Below, piece by piece: positions 1 through 9,900 of a DNA stretch of 64,000 bases. The notes beneath the pieces are model-generated. The model was not told the DNA's origin and did not search any database. It saw only the letters and a list, made by a program, of their open reading frames with translations. Source of the stretch: Megalopta genalis (taxonomy: Eukaryota > Arthropoda > Insecta > Hymenoptera > Halictidae); assembly GCF_051020955.1 (NCBI RefSeq), contig NW_027476167.1, forward strand, positions 496,001-560,000, given 5' to 3'. Positions within the stretch are counted from its first letter, which is position 1, and each line of letters starts with the position of its first letter. The translations under genes were made by a program, and so were the position numbers.

Positions 1-2502
1 CCATCGACACCCCGTCGTCGCACCGCCGATGATGGTTCGCCTCGACCGCGGTGGGCGCTGAAGCGCCTCGACCAGGACGCTCTGATGGCGGCGGCACACG
101 TCGTGGCCTGGCCAGCAACACCGGCCGGGCCAGTCGACGGGAATGGGGAGGCCCGTTGGTTCCGGGGCGCAATGACATCGGTTTGCGACGTCGCCATGCC
201 CCGGGCCAGGGTCTTCCCGAGGAAGGCGGTGTACTGGTGGTCGCGCGAGATAGCGGAATTACGCACCGAGTGCGTTCGCGCGCGACGCCAGTACGCTCGC
301 GCCCGTCGACGACGACGAACGGACGACGTGCTCGCTGCCCAGCTGTACGGGCGATATCGGGAGAAGGTGGTCGCCCTGCAGCTGGCCATCAGGCGAGCGA
401 AGGACCAGGCCTGGCGCGATCTCCTCAGTTCTCTGAACCGAGATCCGTGGGGGCGCCCATACAAGATGGCATTGGGACGATTGCGTCCCTGGGCGCCCCC
501 CGTGACGGAGAGCCTGGATCCGGGGCTGCTCGGGCGGGTCGTGGACGCGTTATTCCCCGTCAGCGGGGAGGCGTCCCGGCCCGTCCCTGAGCCAGAGGAA
601 CATGAGTGGTCCCCGGATCTTGAGGTCGCGCCGGAGGAGATGGCCGGGGTCGTCAAATGGCTCCGGGGCAAGAATACCGCCCCGGGTCCGGACGGTATCC
701 CCGGCCGGGTCTGGTTGCTCGCCGCGAGCGTCCTGGGGGAGAGGCTGAGGAGCCTCTACTCTGGGCTCCTGAGGTCGGGGACGTTCCCCGACCTATGGAG
801 AGAAAGTCGGATGGTCCTCTTGAGGAAGGATGGGAGGCCGGGGGATTCTCCCTCCGCGTACCGGCCCATTTGTCTCCTGGATGAGGCGGGCAGGATCTTC
901 GAGAAGATCATTGTTGCCCGCCTCTCCAGACACCTGTCCCGCGACGGCCCCGATCTGGCGGACTGCCAGTTTGGCTTCCGGGAGGGGCGATCGACGGTCG
1001 ACGCAATCGACCGTCTCAAGTCCCTCTCGGACAATGCCGTGGCAAGGGGCGGGGTGTGCTTGGCGGTGTCCATTGACATCGTCAATGCGTTCAACACCCT
1101 GCCCTGGTCCGCCATTAGGGAGGCCCTCGTCGATCACCAGGTGCCTCCCTATCTGAGGCGGGTGATCGGGGCCTACCTGCGGGACAGGTGGGTTGAATAC
1201 CCGGGCCGGTGCGGGATGATACGGAGGGAAGTGGACCGCGGGGTCCCGCAGGGGTCCGTTTTAGGACCGCTCCTGTGGGACCTAGGTTACAACGCGGTCC
1301 TGGAAAAGGCCTCCCTGCCCGACGGTGCCACCCTCGTCTGCTACGCGGACGACACGTTGGTGGTCGCCGTCGGGAGTACCTTCGAGAGGACCGTCCGTCG
1401 AGCAGAGGTTGCGGTGGCAGCCGTCGTCGCGAGGATCCGCGATCTGGGGCTGAAAATAGCCCCGGAGAAGGCCGAGGCTGTCTGGTTTCACGGACGGCCT
1501 CGGTCTCGGCCACCGGCCAGATCGTGGATCCGGGTTGGAGAAGCCTGCGTCGAGTTGAAGTCCGAGTTGAAATATCTCGGACTGATCCTCAACAGCCACT
1601 GGTGCTTCGGTGCGCATCTCGACCGTCTCGTCCCCCGAGTCGAAAAGGCGGCGGCCTCTTTGGGCCGCCTGCTGCCCAACCTCGGGGGACCGGGAGATTT
1701 GGTGCGCCGCCTATACCTGGGCGTGGTGCGGTCTATGGCCTTATACGGTGCCCCAATATGGGCGCCGTACGTGATGACCAGCCGGCGCAACACGCTATTG
1801 TTGCGCCGGCTGCAGAGGCGGATGGCCATCCGCCTCATAAGAGGTTACCGCACCACGTCTACCGTGGCGGCGCTTGCTCTGGCGGGAGAACTTCCCTTCG
1901 AGCTTCAGGCGGCGGTGCGCGCCTATGTTTATGGGCGCACAAGCATCGCCAGCCGTGCTCGAGGGGCCCCGCCGGAGCGAGAGACGGTCGAGGGCTTCGA
2001 GCTCCAGGCCCGGCGACTAGCGCTCGCCAGATGGCGTGCCGAGCTTTGCTCCCACGCCGGCGAGCGCGTCCCCGGGGCTCTCCTGCCGCACTTCACCTCG
2101 TGGCGGGAGAGACGGCATGGCAGGCTCTCCTACCGAGCGACGCAGGTGTTCACCGGGCATGGCTGCTTCGGTGTCTACCTGTGTCGCATCGGGCGGGAAG
2201 CGACGACGGTGTGCCACCATTGTGGCGCGGAGGAAGACTCGGCGCAGCACACGCTGGAGGAATGTCCCGCCTTTTCAGCGCTGCGCCGAGTCCTAAAACG
2301 AGAAGTCGGCCACGACCTCGCACTCTCCAGCCTAGTTGGGGCCATGCTGGAGGGCCCGAGGAAGTGGGCGGCAGCAATCTCTTTCTGCGAGGAAGTTATG
2401 TCGCGGAAGGAGGCTGCCGAGCGGGATCGGGAGCTTACAGATCCCGCCCGACGTGCCTGGGGACGGCGTGCGCGCCCACGCCGAGAAACCCCGGGCAGCT
2501 GA
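1..2502 (+). CDS. ORF2 of element A, endonuclease/reverse transcriptase, 5' partial
   Basis: The frame is open from base 1 and corresponds to residues 215-1047 of the full ORF2 described at 19659-22802, so the endonuclease domain lies outside the window. Visible motifs are the RT palm: a conserved IDIVNAFNTLPW stretch (motif A), GVPQGSVLGP (motif B), CYADD (motif C with the two catalytic Asp) and ELKYLGLIL. The C-terminal CCHC zinc finger (C-HH-C, then H and C around residue 952) is also present. No stop or frameshift interrupts it. Copy-specific changes include Arg for Lys in the IFEKII segment and Trp in the last arginine-rich stretch. The protein would nick the telomeric repeat and copy the element RNA by target-primed reverse transcription. 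Confidence 0.92.
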   Translation, partial: PSTPRRRTADDGSPRPRWALKRLDQDALMAAAHVVAWPATPAGPVDGNGEARWFRGAMTSVCDVAMPRARVFPRKAVYWWSREIAELRTECVRARRQYARARRRRRTDDVLAAQLYGRYREKVVALQLAIRRAKDQAWRDLLSSLNRDPWGRPYKMALGRLRPWAPPVTESLDPGLLGRVVDALFPVSGEASRPVPEPEEHEWSPDLEVAPEEMAGVVKWLRGKNTAPGPDGIPGRVWLLAASVLGERLRSLYSGLLRSGTFPDLWRESRMVLLRKDGRPGDSPSAYRPICLLDEAGRIFEKIIVARLSRHLSRDGPDLADCQFGFREGRSTVDAIDRLKSLSDNAVARGGVCLAVSIDIVNAFNTLPWSAIREALVDHQVPPYLRRVIGAYLRDRWVEYPGRCGMIRREVDRGVPQGSVLGPLLWDLGYNAVLEKASLPDGATLVCYADDTLVVAVGSTFERTVRRAEVAVAAVVARIRDLGLKIAPEKAEAVWFHGRPRSRPPARSWIRVGEACVELKSELKYLGLILNSHWCFGAHLDRLVPRVEKAAASLGRLLPNLGGPGDLVRRLYLGVVRSMALYGAPIWAPYVMTSRRNTLLLRRLQRRMAIRLIRGYRTTSTVAALALAGELPFELQAAVRAYVYGRTSIASRARGAPPERETVEGFELQARRLALARWRAELCSHAGERVPGALLPHFTSWRERRHGRLSYRATQVFTGHGCFGVYLCRIGREATTVCHHCGAEEDSAQHTLEECPAFSALRRVLKREVGHDLALSSLVGAMLEGPRKWAAAISFCEEVMSRKEAAERDRELTDPARRAWGRRARPRRETPGS

Positions 2503-3016
2503 GAGTAGGCGGGCGGCGGGTGTACCAGTACATGCTGGTTTCATTGCCCGCCGCCCGCCAACAGAGGAGGACCTCCCCTGTTGTGAGTGGGGGATGGCGA
2601 GTCGCCTGAAGGAGGCGAGGGCTAACTGTGATCCTCCTCCAATATACTCGTCGTCCCCCCGGCGGCCGCTGTGATCAGGGCGGGGGCCCTGGTCACCTAT
2701 CGCGCGGTCGCCGTGTCGGGGCGGTGCGGGTTGCGACCCCTCGCGCCGCCGAATTTAAATGGATTTAGGGGGAGGATCATATCTCCCCCGGGACGCGGCC
2801 GGCCATCCTTACCATCCTGATGGCCGGCCAGGCGAGGGGGAGCTGCGGTAGTGTTCTTCAAGAGTTCCCGTGGCTCCCCCGTTGAATCGCCAGCGATCGG
2901 TCCTGCGTCCTCAGGTCGCCGTGGAGGTTTTAGTGGGTCGATCCCCACACTACACTCGTCCCGCTCCCCCGGGCGGGGCGGGGGTGTCTGGCGAGCAGAT
3001 TTCCTCCACGTAAAAT
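2503..3016 (+). other. 3' UTR of element A with hairpin array
   Basis: This stretch is non-coding but highly structured. A 13-bp perfect stem begins five bases after the stop (2508-2520 with 2547-2559). An 11-bp perfect stem lies at 2797-2807 with 2819-2829. The 3' end is closed by CGTGGAGG (2920-2927) pairing with CCTCCACG (3003-3010), immediately before TAAAAT and the poly(A). In related SART elements the 3' UTR structure is needed for recognition by the RT; here that role is inferred. Confidence 0.8.
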
Positions 3017-3032
3017 AAAAAAAAAAAAAAAA

Positions 3033-3063
3033 GGTTATGTCAAGGTTATGTCAAGGTTATGTC
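3033..3063 (+). repeat. 11-bp tandem repeat tract (candidate telomeric repeat)
   Basis: Two full GGTTATGTCAA units plus GGTTATGTC lie between the poly(A) of A and the start of B. The tract breaks off after TTATGTC, not after GGTT as before family 1 elements. This marks the family 2 insertion phase. Confidence 0.9.
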
Positions 3064-3906
3064 GGTCGGATAAGGGACTGTCATGCGTAACTAAGGTCTT
3101 TTGGCCATAGCCTCTGCAGTTCAAGTCTTCCCCACCTTCACGTGGTACCGGCTGTTCTCGCCGAAGGGGTTCAGGCTCTCGAATGACGCAGCAATAGTGG
3201 TAGCTGTCGACGGGCACAACCACTCACTTTCATATACACACACTTTTCTACGCGTGCTTCCGGGCACCCTTTGTCTCGGGGAGAGTGTAAGAGAGGCCTT
3301 CCCCTTTTTCCGGGGAGCCAGTGGATGAATTGAGTAACCCTATAAACGGGTTCACTCGTGAATGAAGGGGGCCTACCTATAAACGGGAATGCCCTGGCGG
3401 GTTATGAATGGTCCGGGTACCTGGTCAATAGGTACACCGGAATATGAATGAGTCTCCGAGTTCGAGGGGTCGCTGTCTGGGAGTACGGTGCAGTGATCGT
3501 CGGGGGAGGGAATGATCGGGGGTCCTGAGGGGACTTCCTCGTGTCCGTGTGCGCCCCCTATCTGGAGGGTACAGCGGTTAACACCGGTGGGCACTGCCGG
3601 GCCGCCATTAGTAGGGGGGCCCGAACCCAGCCCAGCCAGTTGGGAGGCAGCCCTGCACAGTGGTAGGGCGATTACGCTAAATCCCGCTTCTCGTAGTAGT
3701 GCCGAGTGGCGTCCGGACGGGTACCCTGCTGCGGGGAGCGGGGGGGGAACCGACGAGGCCACCGGATTGTAGGGACGCTCGGACATCGGGGGGGTCCAGG
3801 ACGGGCTGCCGGTGCCCCTTCTCCCGGCGATCCTCCTGACCATATCACACACCTACACTCTCTTACACTGTTTTTGTCCCCTCTTTGTTTAATTCTTTTT
3901 TTAAAA
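3064..3906 (+). other. 5' leader of element B
   Basis: No supported gene is seen here. The sequence CTATAAACGGG occurs twice close together (around 3340-3350 and 3377-3387). It could be a TATA-like promoter element or a short duplication. An open frame in phase with ORF1 extends back to 3706, but its sequence looks like GC-rich leader and I do not treat it as coding. No HDV-like fold like that of family 1 is evident. Confidence 0.6.
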
Positions 3907-6630
3907 ATGAATAAAGATATTGAAAATAAGCAGGTTTTTACAGTGCCGCCTGCGTCCCTCGGTTTACCCGAGGTAAGGGTGCTTCCCGGCACCCGCAATT
4001 CCGCCAAGTCGGTAGGCAACCAGGCCGACTTGGACGTGCTGGCTACTGGAAGTCAGCGCTTCGACCTCGTGCAGGAGGGCTCGCCCTTCCTGCCGAGGAA
4101 GAGTCTGGCACGGTCTCCGCCGTCGGGATCTCGCGATCCTGCACGTGAGGCCGTGGACCAGGAGAATCCCCGGACGGCGGCCGTTACGGCCTCCTCTCCG
4201 GTGCCCAATCCCCCCTCCCCTCCCTTCTTCTCCCCTCTCCCTCCTTCCTCTCTATTTTCCTTTCCCCCTTCACCTACCCTCGGCTCTGCCAAGGGTTCGG
4301 GGGGTGGTAAGAGTAAAAGTAAGACGAAGAGAAAGAGGACCGCGTTTTCGTCTCCCGAGGAAGCGATTGGCGGTTCCTCGGACGAGTCTGCCACGACGAG
4401 CGGCTGCGTGAGCCCCCTGCCTGGCCTGGAAACGCAGGTAAAAAAGGCGGTTGCGGGCACACGAGCGCTCTGCAAGAGGCTATGCGCCTCCACGGAAATG
4501 GAGGAAGACACGAGGAAATTGTTCAACTCAATCATAAGAAGCCTCAACGAAGTGCAACACGCGGTCAAGGCTATGAGGAGGAACGAGCGTGCCCCTTCAA
4601 CCTTAACTCCAGCCCACCGCCCTCCAACACGGAGCTCCCCAGCTCCGGACGCGAAGTCTGGAGGTCGCGGGGTTAATACGGGCACGCAGACCGAGCCTGC
4701 GACGGAGAGGATGGACACCGAGTGCATCGCCCCGCCGAGGACCAGGTCTTGTGGCACTCAGACCTGCGACCCGCAGGAGGTGGACGATCATGACGTTGCG
4801 GACTGGACGCGCGGGGCCAGGGACTGGCCATCTCTCCGAGCACTGGTGGACAGGAGGTGGGCGGAATCGTCGTTCGTGAACACGACAATTGTCGAGGGTA
4901 ACCCCCTCGTTAGCTGTCCGGACGACGATCTGGCGTGCTTCGCCCCAGCTGATCTCGAGGTGGGAACGGGCCCTGCCCGCTTCCTTCTAGACCGGATACC
5001 GGGGGTTGCTGACCTGAGGACGGACCCTCCATCGGTTGGTGAGTCCACATTTCTCACCCTCAGGACATCCATTCCGCGCCGCGATGCCCCCCCCAGAATC
5101 CGCGAGAAAAGAATATTTTTCGCGGCTGACAGGGCAACCGGGTCCAGCACCTTCGCGGCGGAAAACGCGTACAGGGCACTCGCGCACTTAAGGGAGTTGG
5201 GAGTCAAGATGGCATGCAGGTGCATAGCCATTGCCTCCCACCCCGACATTCCTTCGGAGCCTTTCCGAAAGATGCTCGAGGCGGTTTTTTCGGGAACCGG
5301 GGTTGCTATTAAGATCTGGGGGATCCCAGCCGGCCAAATGCGTCGCCCCCCCGAGCAGCCCTCCGACACGGTACTGGTGAGGGGCGAGAACCTCACGTAC
5401 GCGCAGATGCTTCGGGCCGTAAAGGATAAGGTCGACATCGACGGCGCGGGGATTCTCGTCTCCGACGTCAGGACCAGCAGGGATGGACATATGCTCATAC
5501 AAGTGAGGGGCGACGGGGCGAAGGCCAGGGCCCTCAGCTCCCTGGTTAACGAAAAGGTACAAGGGCTTAGGGCGTCGGTCGGGGTGGGAAGGGGCCCTCT
5601 CCGCACCTTGCACCTCCGCCGTGTCGAAGGCGACGCGACCGTCGACGACATAAAGGCGGCTATTCACAGGAGGCTGCCCGAATTTCCATCTGACAGCTAC
5701 AAGGTGCGCGCTCTCCGGCCGGCGTTTGCTGGGAGGCAGAATGCATCTATTCTGGCTCCCGCGTCGGTGGCGGCGCGTATCCTCGCCCTCAGCCCGCTAC
5801 GCGTGGGCTGGAGCTGCTGTCTGGTAACTGAGCGCGAGGAAATCCTCCAGTGCTTCAGGTGCCGGGGATACGGACATCGGGCCGCTGATTGTAAAGGGCC
5901 AGACCGTACAAAGGTCTGCCGCAAATGCGGCGCTGATGATCACCGGGCGGGCGAGTGTAAGGGGCGCGAGAGGTGCGTGGTCTGCGATCAGGACGGGCAT
6001 CGGGACGGGGGTCTCAGATGTCCTGCCTACCGCAGGGCCCTTGAAGAGGCTAGGAGCAAGGGGGGGAAGCCTCCTTCTAACGAACGACGTCCAAAAATAA
6101 CGCCGCGAGCGCGAGCCTCTCCCCCGTCGGTTGAAAAGGTGATTAGCTCGTCCGCGGTGCGTAATCAAAATATAACATCTGAGCAGTCTGCTCGTCGGGA
6201 TGAAGCAGGCAGTAGTTCTGGGGGCGGTGGTACGCGCGCGGGTGGATGTCCGCAGCCTGCACCGCGCGGTGCATCGGCCGGGGGGGTACCCCCTGTGCCA
6301 AGTAGCGCGTCGTCAACGCGCAGCGATGTCTGCGCAGACCAGGGCGCAGACTCGGCCTGTCGCCGCGAACCGTGCCGGAAAGAGCCGAAGCTCAGGCTGA
6401 AGAGAGCGCCGGCCCAGGGACGCGCGGGGAGAGACGGGCTGACGAGTCCGAATGACGTCGTCTTGCGTCCGCGCAGCACGGAACGCGCAGGCGGCGGCGC
6501 AGGCGCGGCCGAGCTGGGCGAAATTACACGACAGGGGCCGAGCGGCTCAACAAGCACTGCGGAGCAGGGACGTGCGGAGAGGGACGGTCCTCTCCGTCAA
6601 AATATAGAAAATAAGGCTGACGTCACGTAA
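3907..6630 (+). CDS. ORF1 (Gag-like RNA-binding protein) of element B
   Basis: About 907 aa from the ATG at 3907, chosen because it has A at -3 and is where the composition changes from leader to coding sequence. The N-terminal third is Ser/Pro-rich and low complexity, with a basic KSKSKTKRKR nuclear-localisation-like stretch. Two GTQT motifs lie near residues 259 and 283; TQT is the core of dynein light chain (LC8) ligands. An RRM-like region follows. Three zinc knuckles begin near residue 648: CX2CX4HX4C twice, then a variant CX2CX4HX6C. The tail is disordered. In R1-clade elements ORF1 binds element RNA and, in telomeric families, targets the RNP to telomeres. The stop is 368 bp upstream of ORF2, unlike the overlapping ORFs of family 1. 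Confidence 0.9.
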   Translation: MNKDIENKQVFTVPPASLGLPEVRVLPGTRNSAKSVGNQADLDVLATGSQRFDLVQEGSPFLPRKSLARSPPSGSRDPAREAVDQENPRTAAVTASSPVPNPPSPPFFSPLPPSSLFSFPPSPTLGSAKGSGGGKSKSKTKRKRTAFSSPEEAIGGSSDESATTSGCVSPLPGLETQVKKAVAGTRALCKRLCASTEMEEDTRKLFNSIIRSLNEVQHAVKAMRRNERAPSTLTPAHRPPTRSSPAPDAKSGGRGVNTGTQTEPATERMDTECIAPPRTRSCGTQTCDPQEVDDHDVADWTRGARDWPSLRALVDRRWAESSFVNTTIVEGNPLVSCPDDDLACFAPADLEVGTGPARFLLDRIPGVADLRTDPPSVGESTFLTLRTSIPRRDAPPRIREKRIFFAADRATGSSTFAAENAYRALAHLRELGVKMACRCIAIASHPDIPSEPFRKMLEAVFSGTGVAIKIWGIPAGQMRRPPEQPSDTVLVRGENLTYAQMLRAVKDKVDIDGAGILVSDVRTSRDGHMLIQVRGDGAKARALSSLVNEKVQGLRASVGVGRGPLRTLHLRRVEGDATVDDIKAAIHRRLPEFPSDSYKVRALRPAFAGRQNASILAPASVAARILALSPLRVGWSCCLVTEREEILQCFRCRGYGHRAADCKGPDRTKVCRKCGADDHRAGECKGRERCVVCDQDGHRDGGLRCPAYRRALEEARSKGGKPPSNERRPKITPRARASPPSVEKVISSSAVRNQNITSEQSARRDEAGSSSGGGGTRAGGCPQPAPRGASAGGVPPVPSSASSTRSDVCADQGADSACRREPCRKEPKLRLKRAPAQGRAGRDGLTSPNDVVLRPRSTERAGGGAGAAELGEITRQGPSGSTSTAEQGRAERDGPLRQNIENKADVT

Positions 6631-6998
6631 CGTCTGTTTCGATACGCGACTGACACGCACGGTTTTTTGTGCAAGAGTTTTTGTGCGAGGTATATTTCTT
6701 GTCGGCCTACTTCTAAAACTTTTTCTTTTCTTACAGTTCTTTTCTTTTGTTATAACGTTAGCTTATCGGCCGTTAACCGATAAGTTTTGAAATTTAATTT
6801 ATTTAATTTTATTAGTGAAGTGCAGTGTGTGGGTGCAACGGCAACGCCGAGCTTAACATTGCTGCACGGAATTTACTGTTTGGTTCACCGGAATACCTTC
6901 GCTTCGATTTTAGCAGAGCGCAAACGTCTCGCCGACGGTAAATCCCATATTTACTCTCAATTTTCGATTTTCACGAGACGTTATACTAGTGCGGCGCA
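6631..6998 (+). other. AT-rich spacer between ORF1 and ORF2 of element B
   Basis: This 368-bp AT-rich island lies in an otherwise GC-rich element. It contains a branch-point-like CTAAAAC, a polypyrimidine run and TTACAG ending at 6736, which together resemble a 3' splice site. A perfect 8-bp hairpin follows (CTTATCGG 6762-6769 with CCGATAAG 6777-6784). It probably controls ORF2 expression by splicing or internal initiation (inference). A 90-codon frame here overlaps the ORF2 start and is probably not coding. Confidence 0.6.
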
Positions 6999-9900
6999 AT
7001 GGCTAATATGGCCAGTTTACAGAGTATCCGGCTGGGGGGTCTCAATGTTCTCCAGATAAACCTGCATAGGTGTCGGCTAGCCCACGATTTACTGCAGCAG
7101 GCTGTGCGTGAGCTCGAGGTCGACGTTGTCCTCGTGTCGGAGCCCTGGACCGTTCCAGGTGACTGGCACAGGGATGAAACCGGAAAGGCGGCCGTCTGGG
7201 TCGCGGGGAGGGGCGCTGCGGGGGCGGGGGTTAGGCCTGTAGGGGCCGTTCGGGGGGCGGTGGCGGTCAGCGTGGGTGACCTCACCCTCGTTGGCTGCTA
7301 TTTCTCCCCGAATATTCCTCTCTCTGAATTCGGTGCCCTTCTCTGTGATCTTGAGGCCCTAATTGGAAATATCCCTCTGGGTCAGATTGCAGTGGGCGGG
7401 GACTTCAACGCGAAGTCCCCGGCCTGGGGATCGGTCTGCTCCGATGCAAGGGGGCACGCCGTCCTCGAGCTCATAAATAAGATGGGCCTCGTCCCGGTAA
7501 AGAGTACCGGGTCTTTCACTTTTGAGAGGGGGAGCCAGCGCTCCCTCATCGATTTTATGTTCTGTGGCGGCGGCGCCTATGCCAGGTTGATGGAGAGCAG
7601 GATCCTCGACATTGAGACTGCCTCCGACCACCGGTACATTCTACACAAGTTTGGTGGGTGCGCGGCCGGGCGGGGACCGCATCTCGGCCCACCGCGCCGG
7701 AGCATCGACACCAGGAAATTCTTGGAATTATATTGCAGGTATGCGCATGAAGCTAACCCTCTCAGTATTGTTACTGTTGAGGACGTGGACGCGTACATAG
7801 ACATGATTGTCGACCTGGCCGGACGAGCGTCTCGCACCCTCCACCCCGGGCTGCGCGATAAGCGTCCCGTGTGGTGGTGGAGTAGCGAGATCGCGACGGC
7901 CAGGAAAATGGTTTGCAAGGCCAGGCGAAGCCTGCAGAGGGCCAGGCGCGGTCGGGACGCCGGGGCCCTGGAAGTTCGTATCTCGGCGTATAAAGTCCTT
8001 AAAAAGGACCTGGCACGCTCTATAGCGACTGCCAAGTCCGCCGCGTGGAAAAAGTTTACTGATAGCGTGGAGGCTGATGTGTGGGGCCGGCCGTACCTGT
8101 GGGTCAGCGGCAGGGTCAAGGGACGCTCTCCGCCAGCATCCCTTAGTGCCGGCGAGGTGGCGGACGTCGTCCGCAAGCTTTTTGTAACGGAGCCTCCTAG
8201 TGGGGCTCCTTTCCCTCGAATTGAGGAGTTTATATCAGAGTGCCCTGCCTCTTCTAGGCAGTTTTTTACAGAGGACGAGGTCGAGGCGGCCATCAAAAAG
8301 GTCAAGAGGAAGGCGGCCGGCGTCGACGGCATAGCGTCCTCCGTGGTCTGGGCTCTTGGGAGAGAGGCGCTCAGCCACGTCGCCAACCTTTTCAACACAT
8401 GCCTCGAATTGGGATATTTCCCGGAGGCGTGGAAGGTGGGCCGGCTGGTGTTGATCCCTAAGAAGCCTGGACCCGGGGGCGTGGTGTCGTGGCGCCCGCT
8501 TTGCCTTCTCTCGAACTTCTCCAAGGCGTTTGAGTATTGTCTCAAGGAGCGCCTGGCGTCCGTTGTGGCCTTCGCAAGCAATCAATTTGGCTTTGTCAAG
8601 CGCAAAAGCACGGTCGATGCCATGTGTCGCCTCATCGACACATGGGACGCTGCCAAGCGTACAGGATTGCATTGCGTAATGGTTGCCTTGGACGTCAGGA
8701 ATGCCTTTAACACCGTAAGGTGGGACGGTATTTTGGGCGCCTTGGCGGGGAAAGGGGTCTCGGCTCCGCTGTTGCGCGTGCTGAGTAGCTATCTCAGTGG
8801 GCGCGTGGTGGAGGCGACGACCCCGTCCGGACCTGAGCGTTTTCCAGTTCATGCCGGGGTGCCTCAGGGCTCCGTTCTCGGCCCCTGGTTCTGGAACGCC
8901 CAATACGATGGCCTCCTCGAGATGTCTCTTCCCAGGCACTGTAGTCTAATAGGATTTGCGGACGACGTCGCCCTGCTCGTCGGCGCGCGCAGTGCCGACC
9001 GCGTGGTTGCGTTGGCCGAGCAAACGCTCGCCCGCATCCGCGCGTGGTTCGGGGACAACCATCTAGAGCTGGCGGAGGAGAAGACCGAGGTCCTGCACCT
9101 GACCAGCAGGAAGGCTCCGGGGCCCCTCCAGCTGGCCCTCGGTTCGGCGTCCCTTCGAGGCGGCGGATGCGTGCGCTACCTCGGACTGCTGATCGAGGGA
9201 AATCAGTGTTTTCGTGCACATGTCAGGCGAAGCTGCGAGAAGGCAGCCAAGTACGCGGGCCTGCTAGCCCGAATCCTTCCCAATATCCGGGGCGGGGGCT
9301 ACTGGGCTCGGCTGCTCTATTATAGGGTGGTCGAGTCGGTGGTCCTCTACGCGGCCCCTGCTTGGGCGCACGTGGCGTCGAGGTGCGGCAACGATAAGGC
9401 CATTAACGCGGTCCAGCGTTCGATCCTGGCCCGAGTGGCCAGGTCGTACAGGACCGTGTCCCTCGACGCCGTTTGTGTTCTGGCGGGCGTGCCGCCTCTG
9501 GTGTTGGTGGCGGAGGAAAGGCTTCGCATTTTTCGCAGGCTGTCCACCCTCGACCGGGGCTCGGAGGGCTTCGTGTCGGAGGCTGGGCGGGTTAAGGCTG
9601 AGGAAAGGCTTGTCACGCTACAGCGTTGGCAAGACAGATGGGACGCTGCAAAGCATGGACGCTGGACCCACCGCTTGATTCCCGTTATCAGCGAGTGGGT
9701 CCAGTGGGGCCCTAAAATTCTCAGTTTTCACCTGACCCAGTTTATCACCGGGCACGGATGCTTCTCTGAGTATCAGTCGAGGATGGGCTTTTTGTCGAGT
9801 GATCTCTGCCTGGCATGTGGGCGCGGGCCTGATGGCCCCGTTCATGCGTTCTTGGAGTGCGGGCGTTTTGCTGCCGAGAGGGGCGCCGCCGAGGGTTCGA

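Larger units (their letters stand above)
1..3032 (+). mobile_element. Element A: family 1 (SART-like) LINE, left part outside window
   Basis: This is the 3' part of a non-LTR retrotransposon whose 5' end lies beyond the left window edge. It holds most of ORF2 (1-2502), a structured 3' UTR (2503-3016) and a 16-nt poly(A) (3017-3032) that abuts the 11-bp repeat. Its 3' UTR is slightly divergent from the other copies, for example loop TCGATC instead of TCAAAC beside the GTGGG/CCCAC hairpin. Whether it is full length cannot be judged from this window. Confidence 0.93.

Noticed and set aside
3706..3906. N-terminal extension of element B ORF1
   Set aside because: In frame, but the sequence is leader-like and the ATG at 3907 has a good context where coding composition begins.
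6787..7059. 90-codon open frame at the start of element B ORF2
   Set aside because: It overlaps the conserved ORF2 start in another frame, is AT-rich and has no domain.
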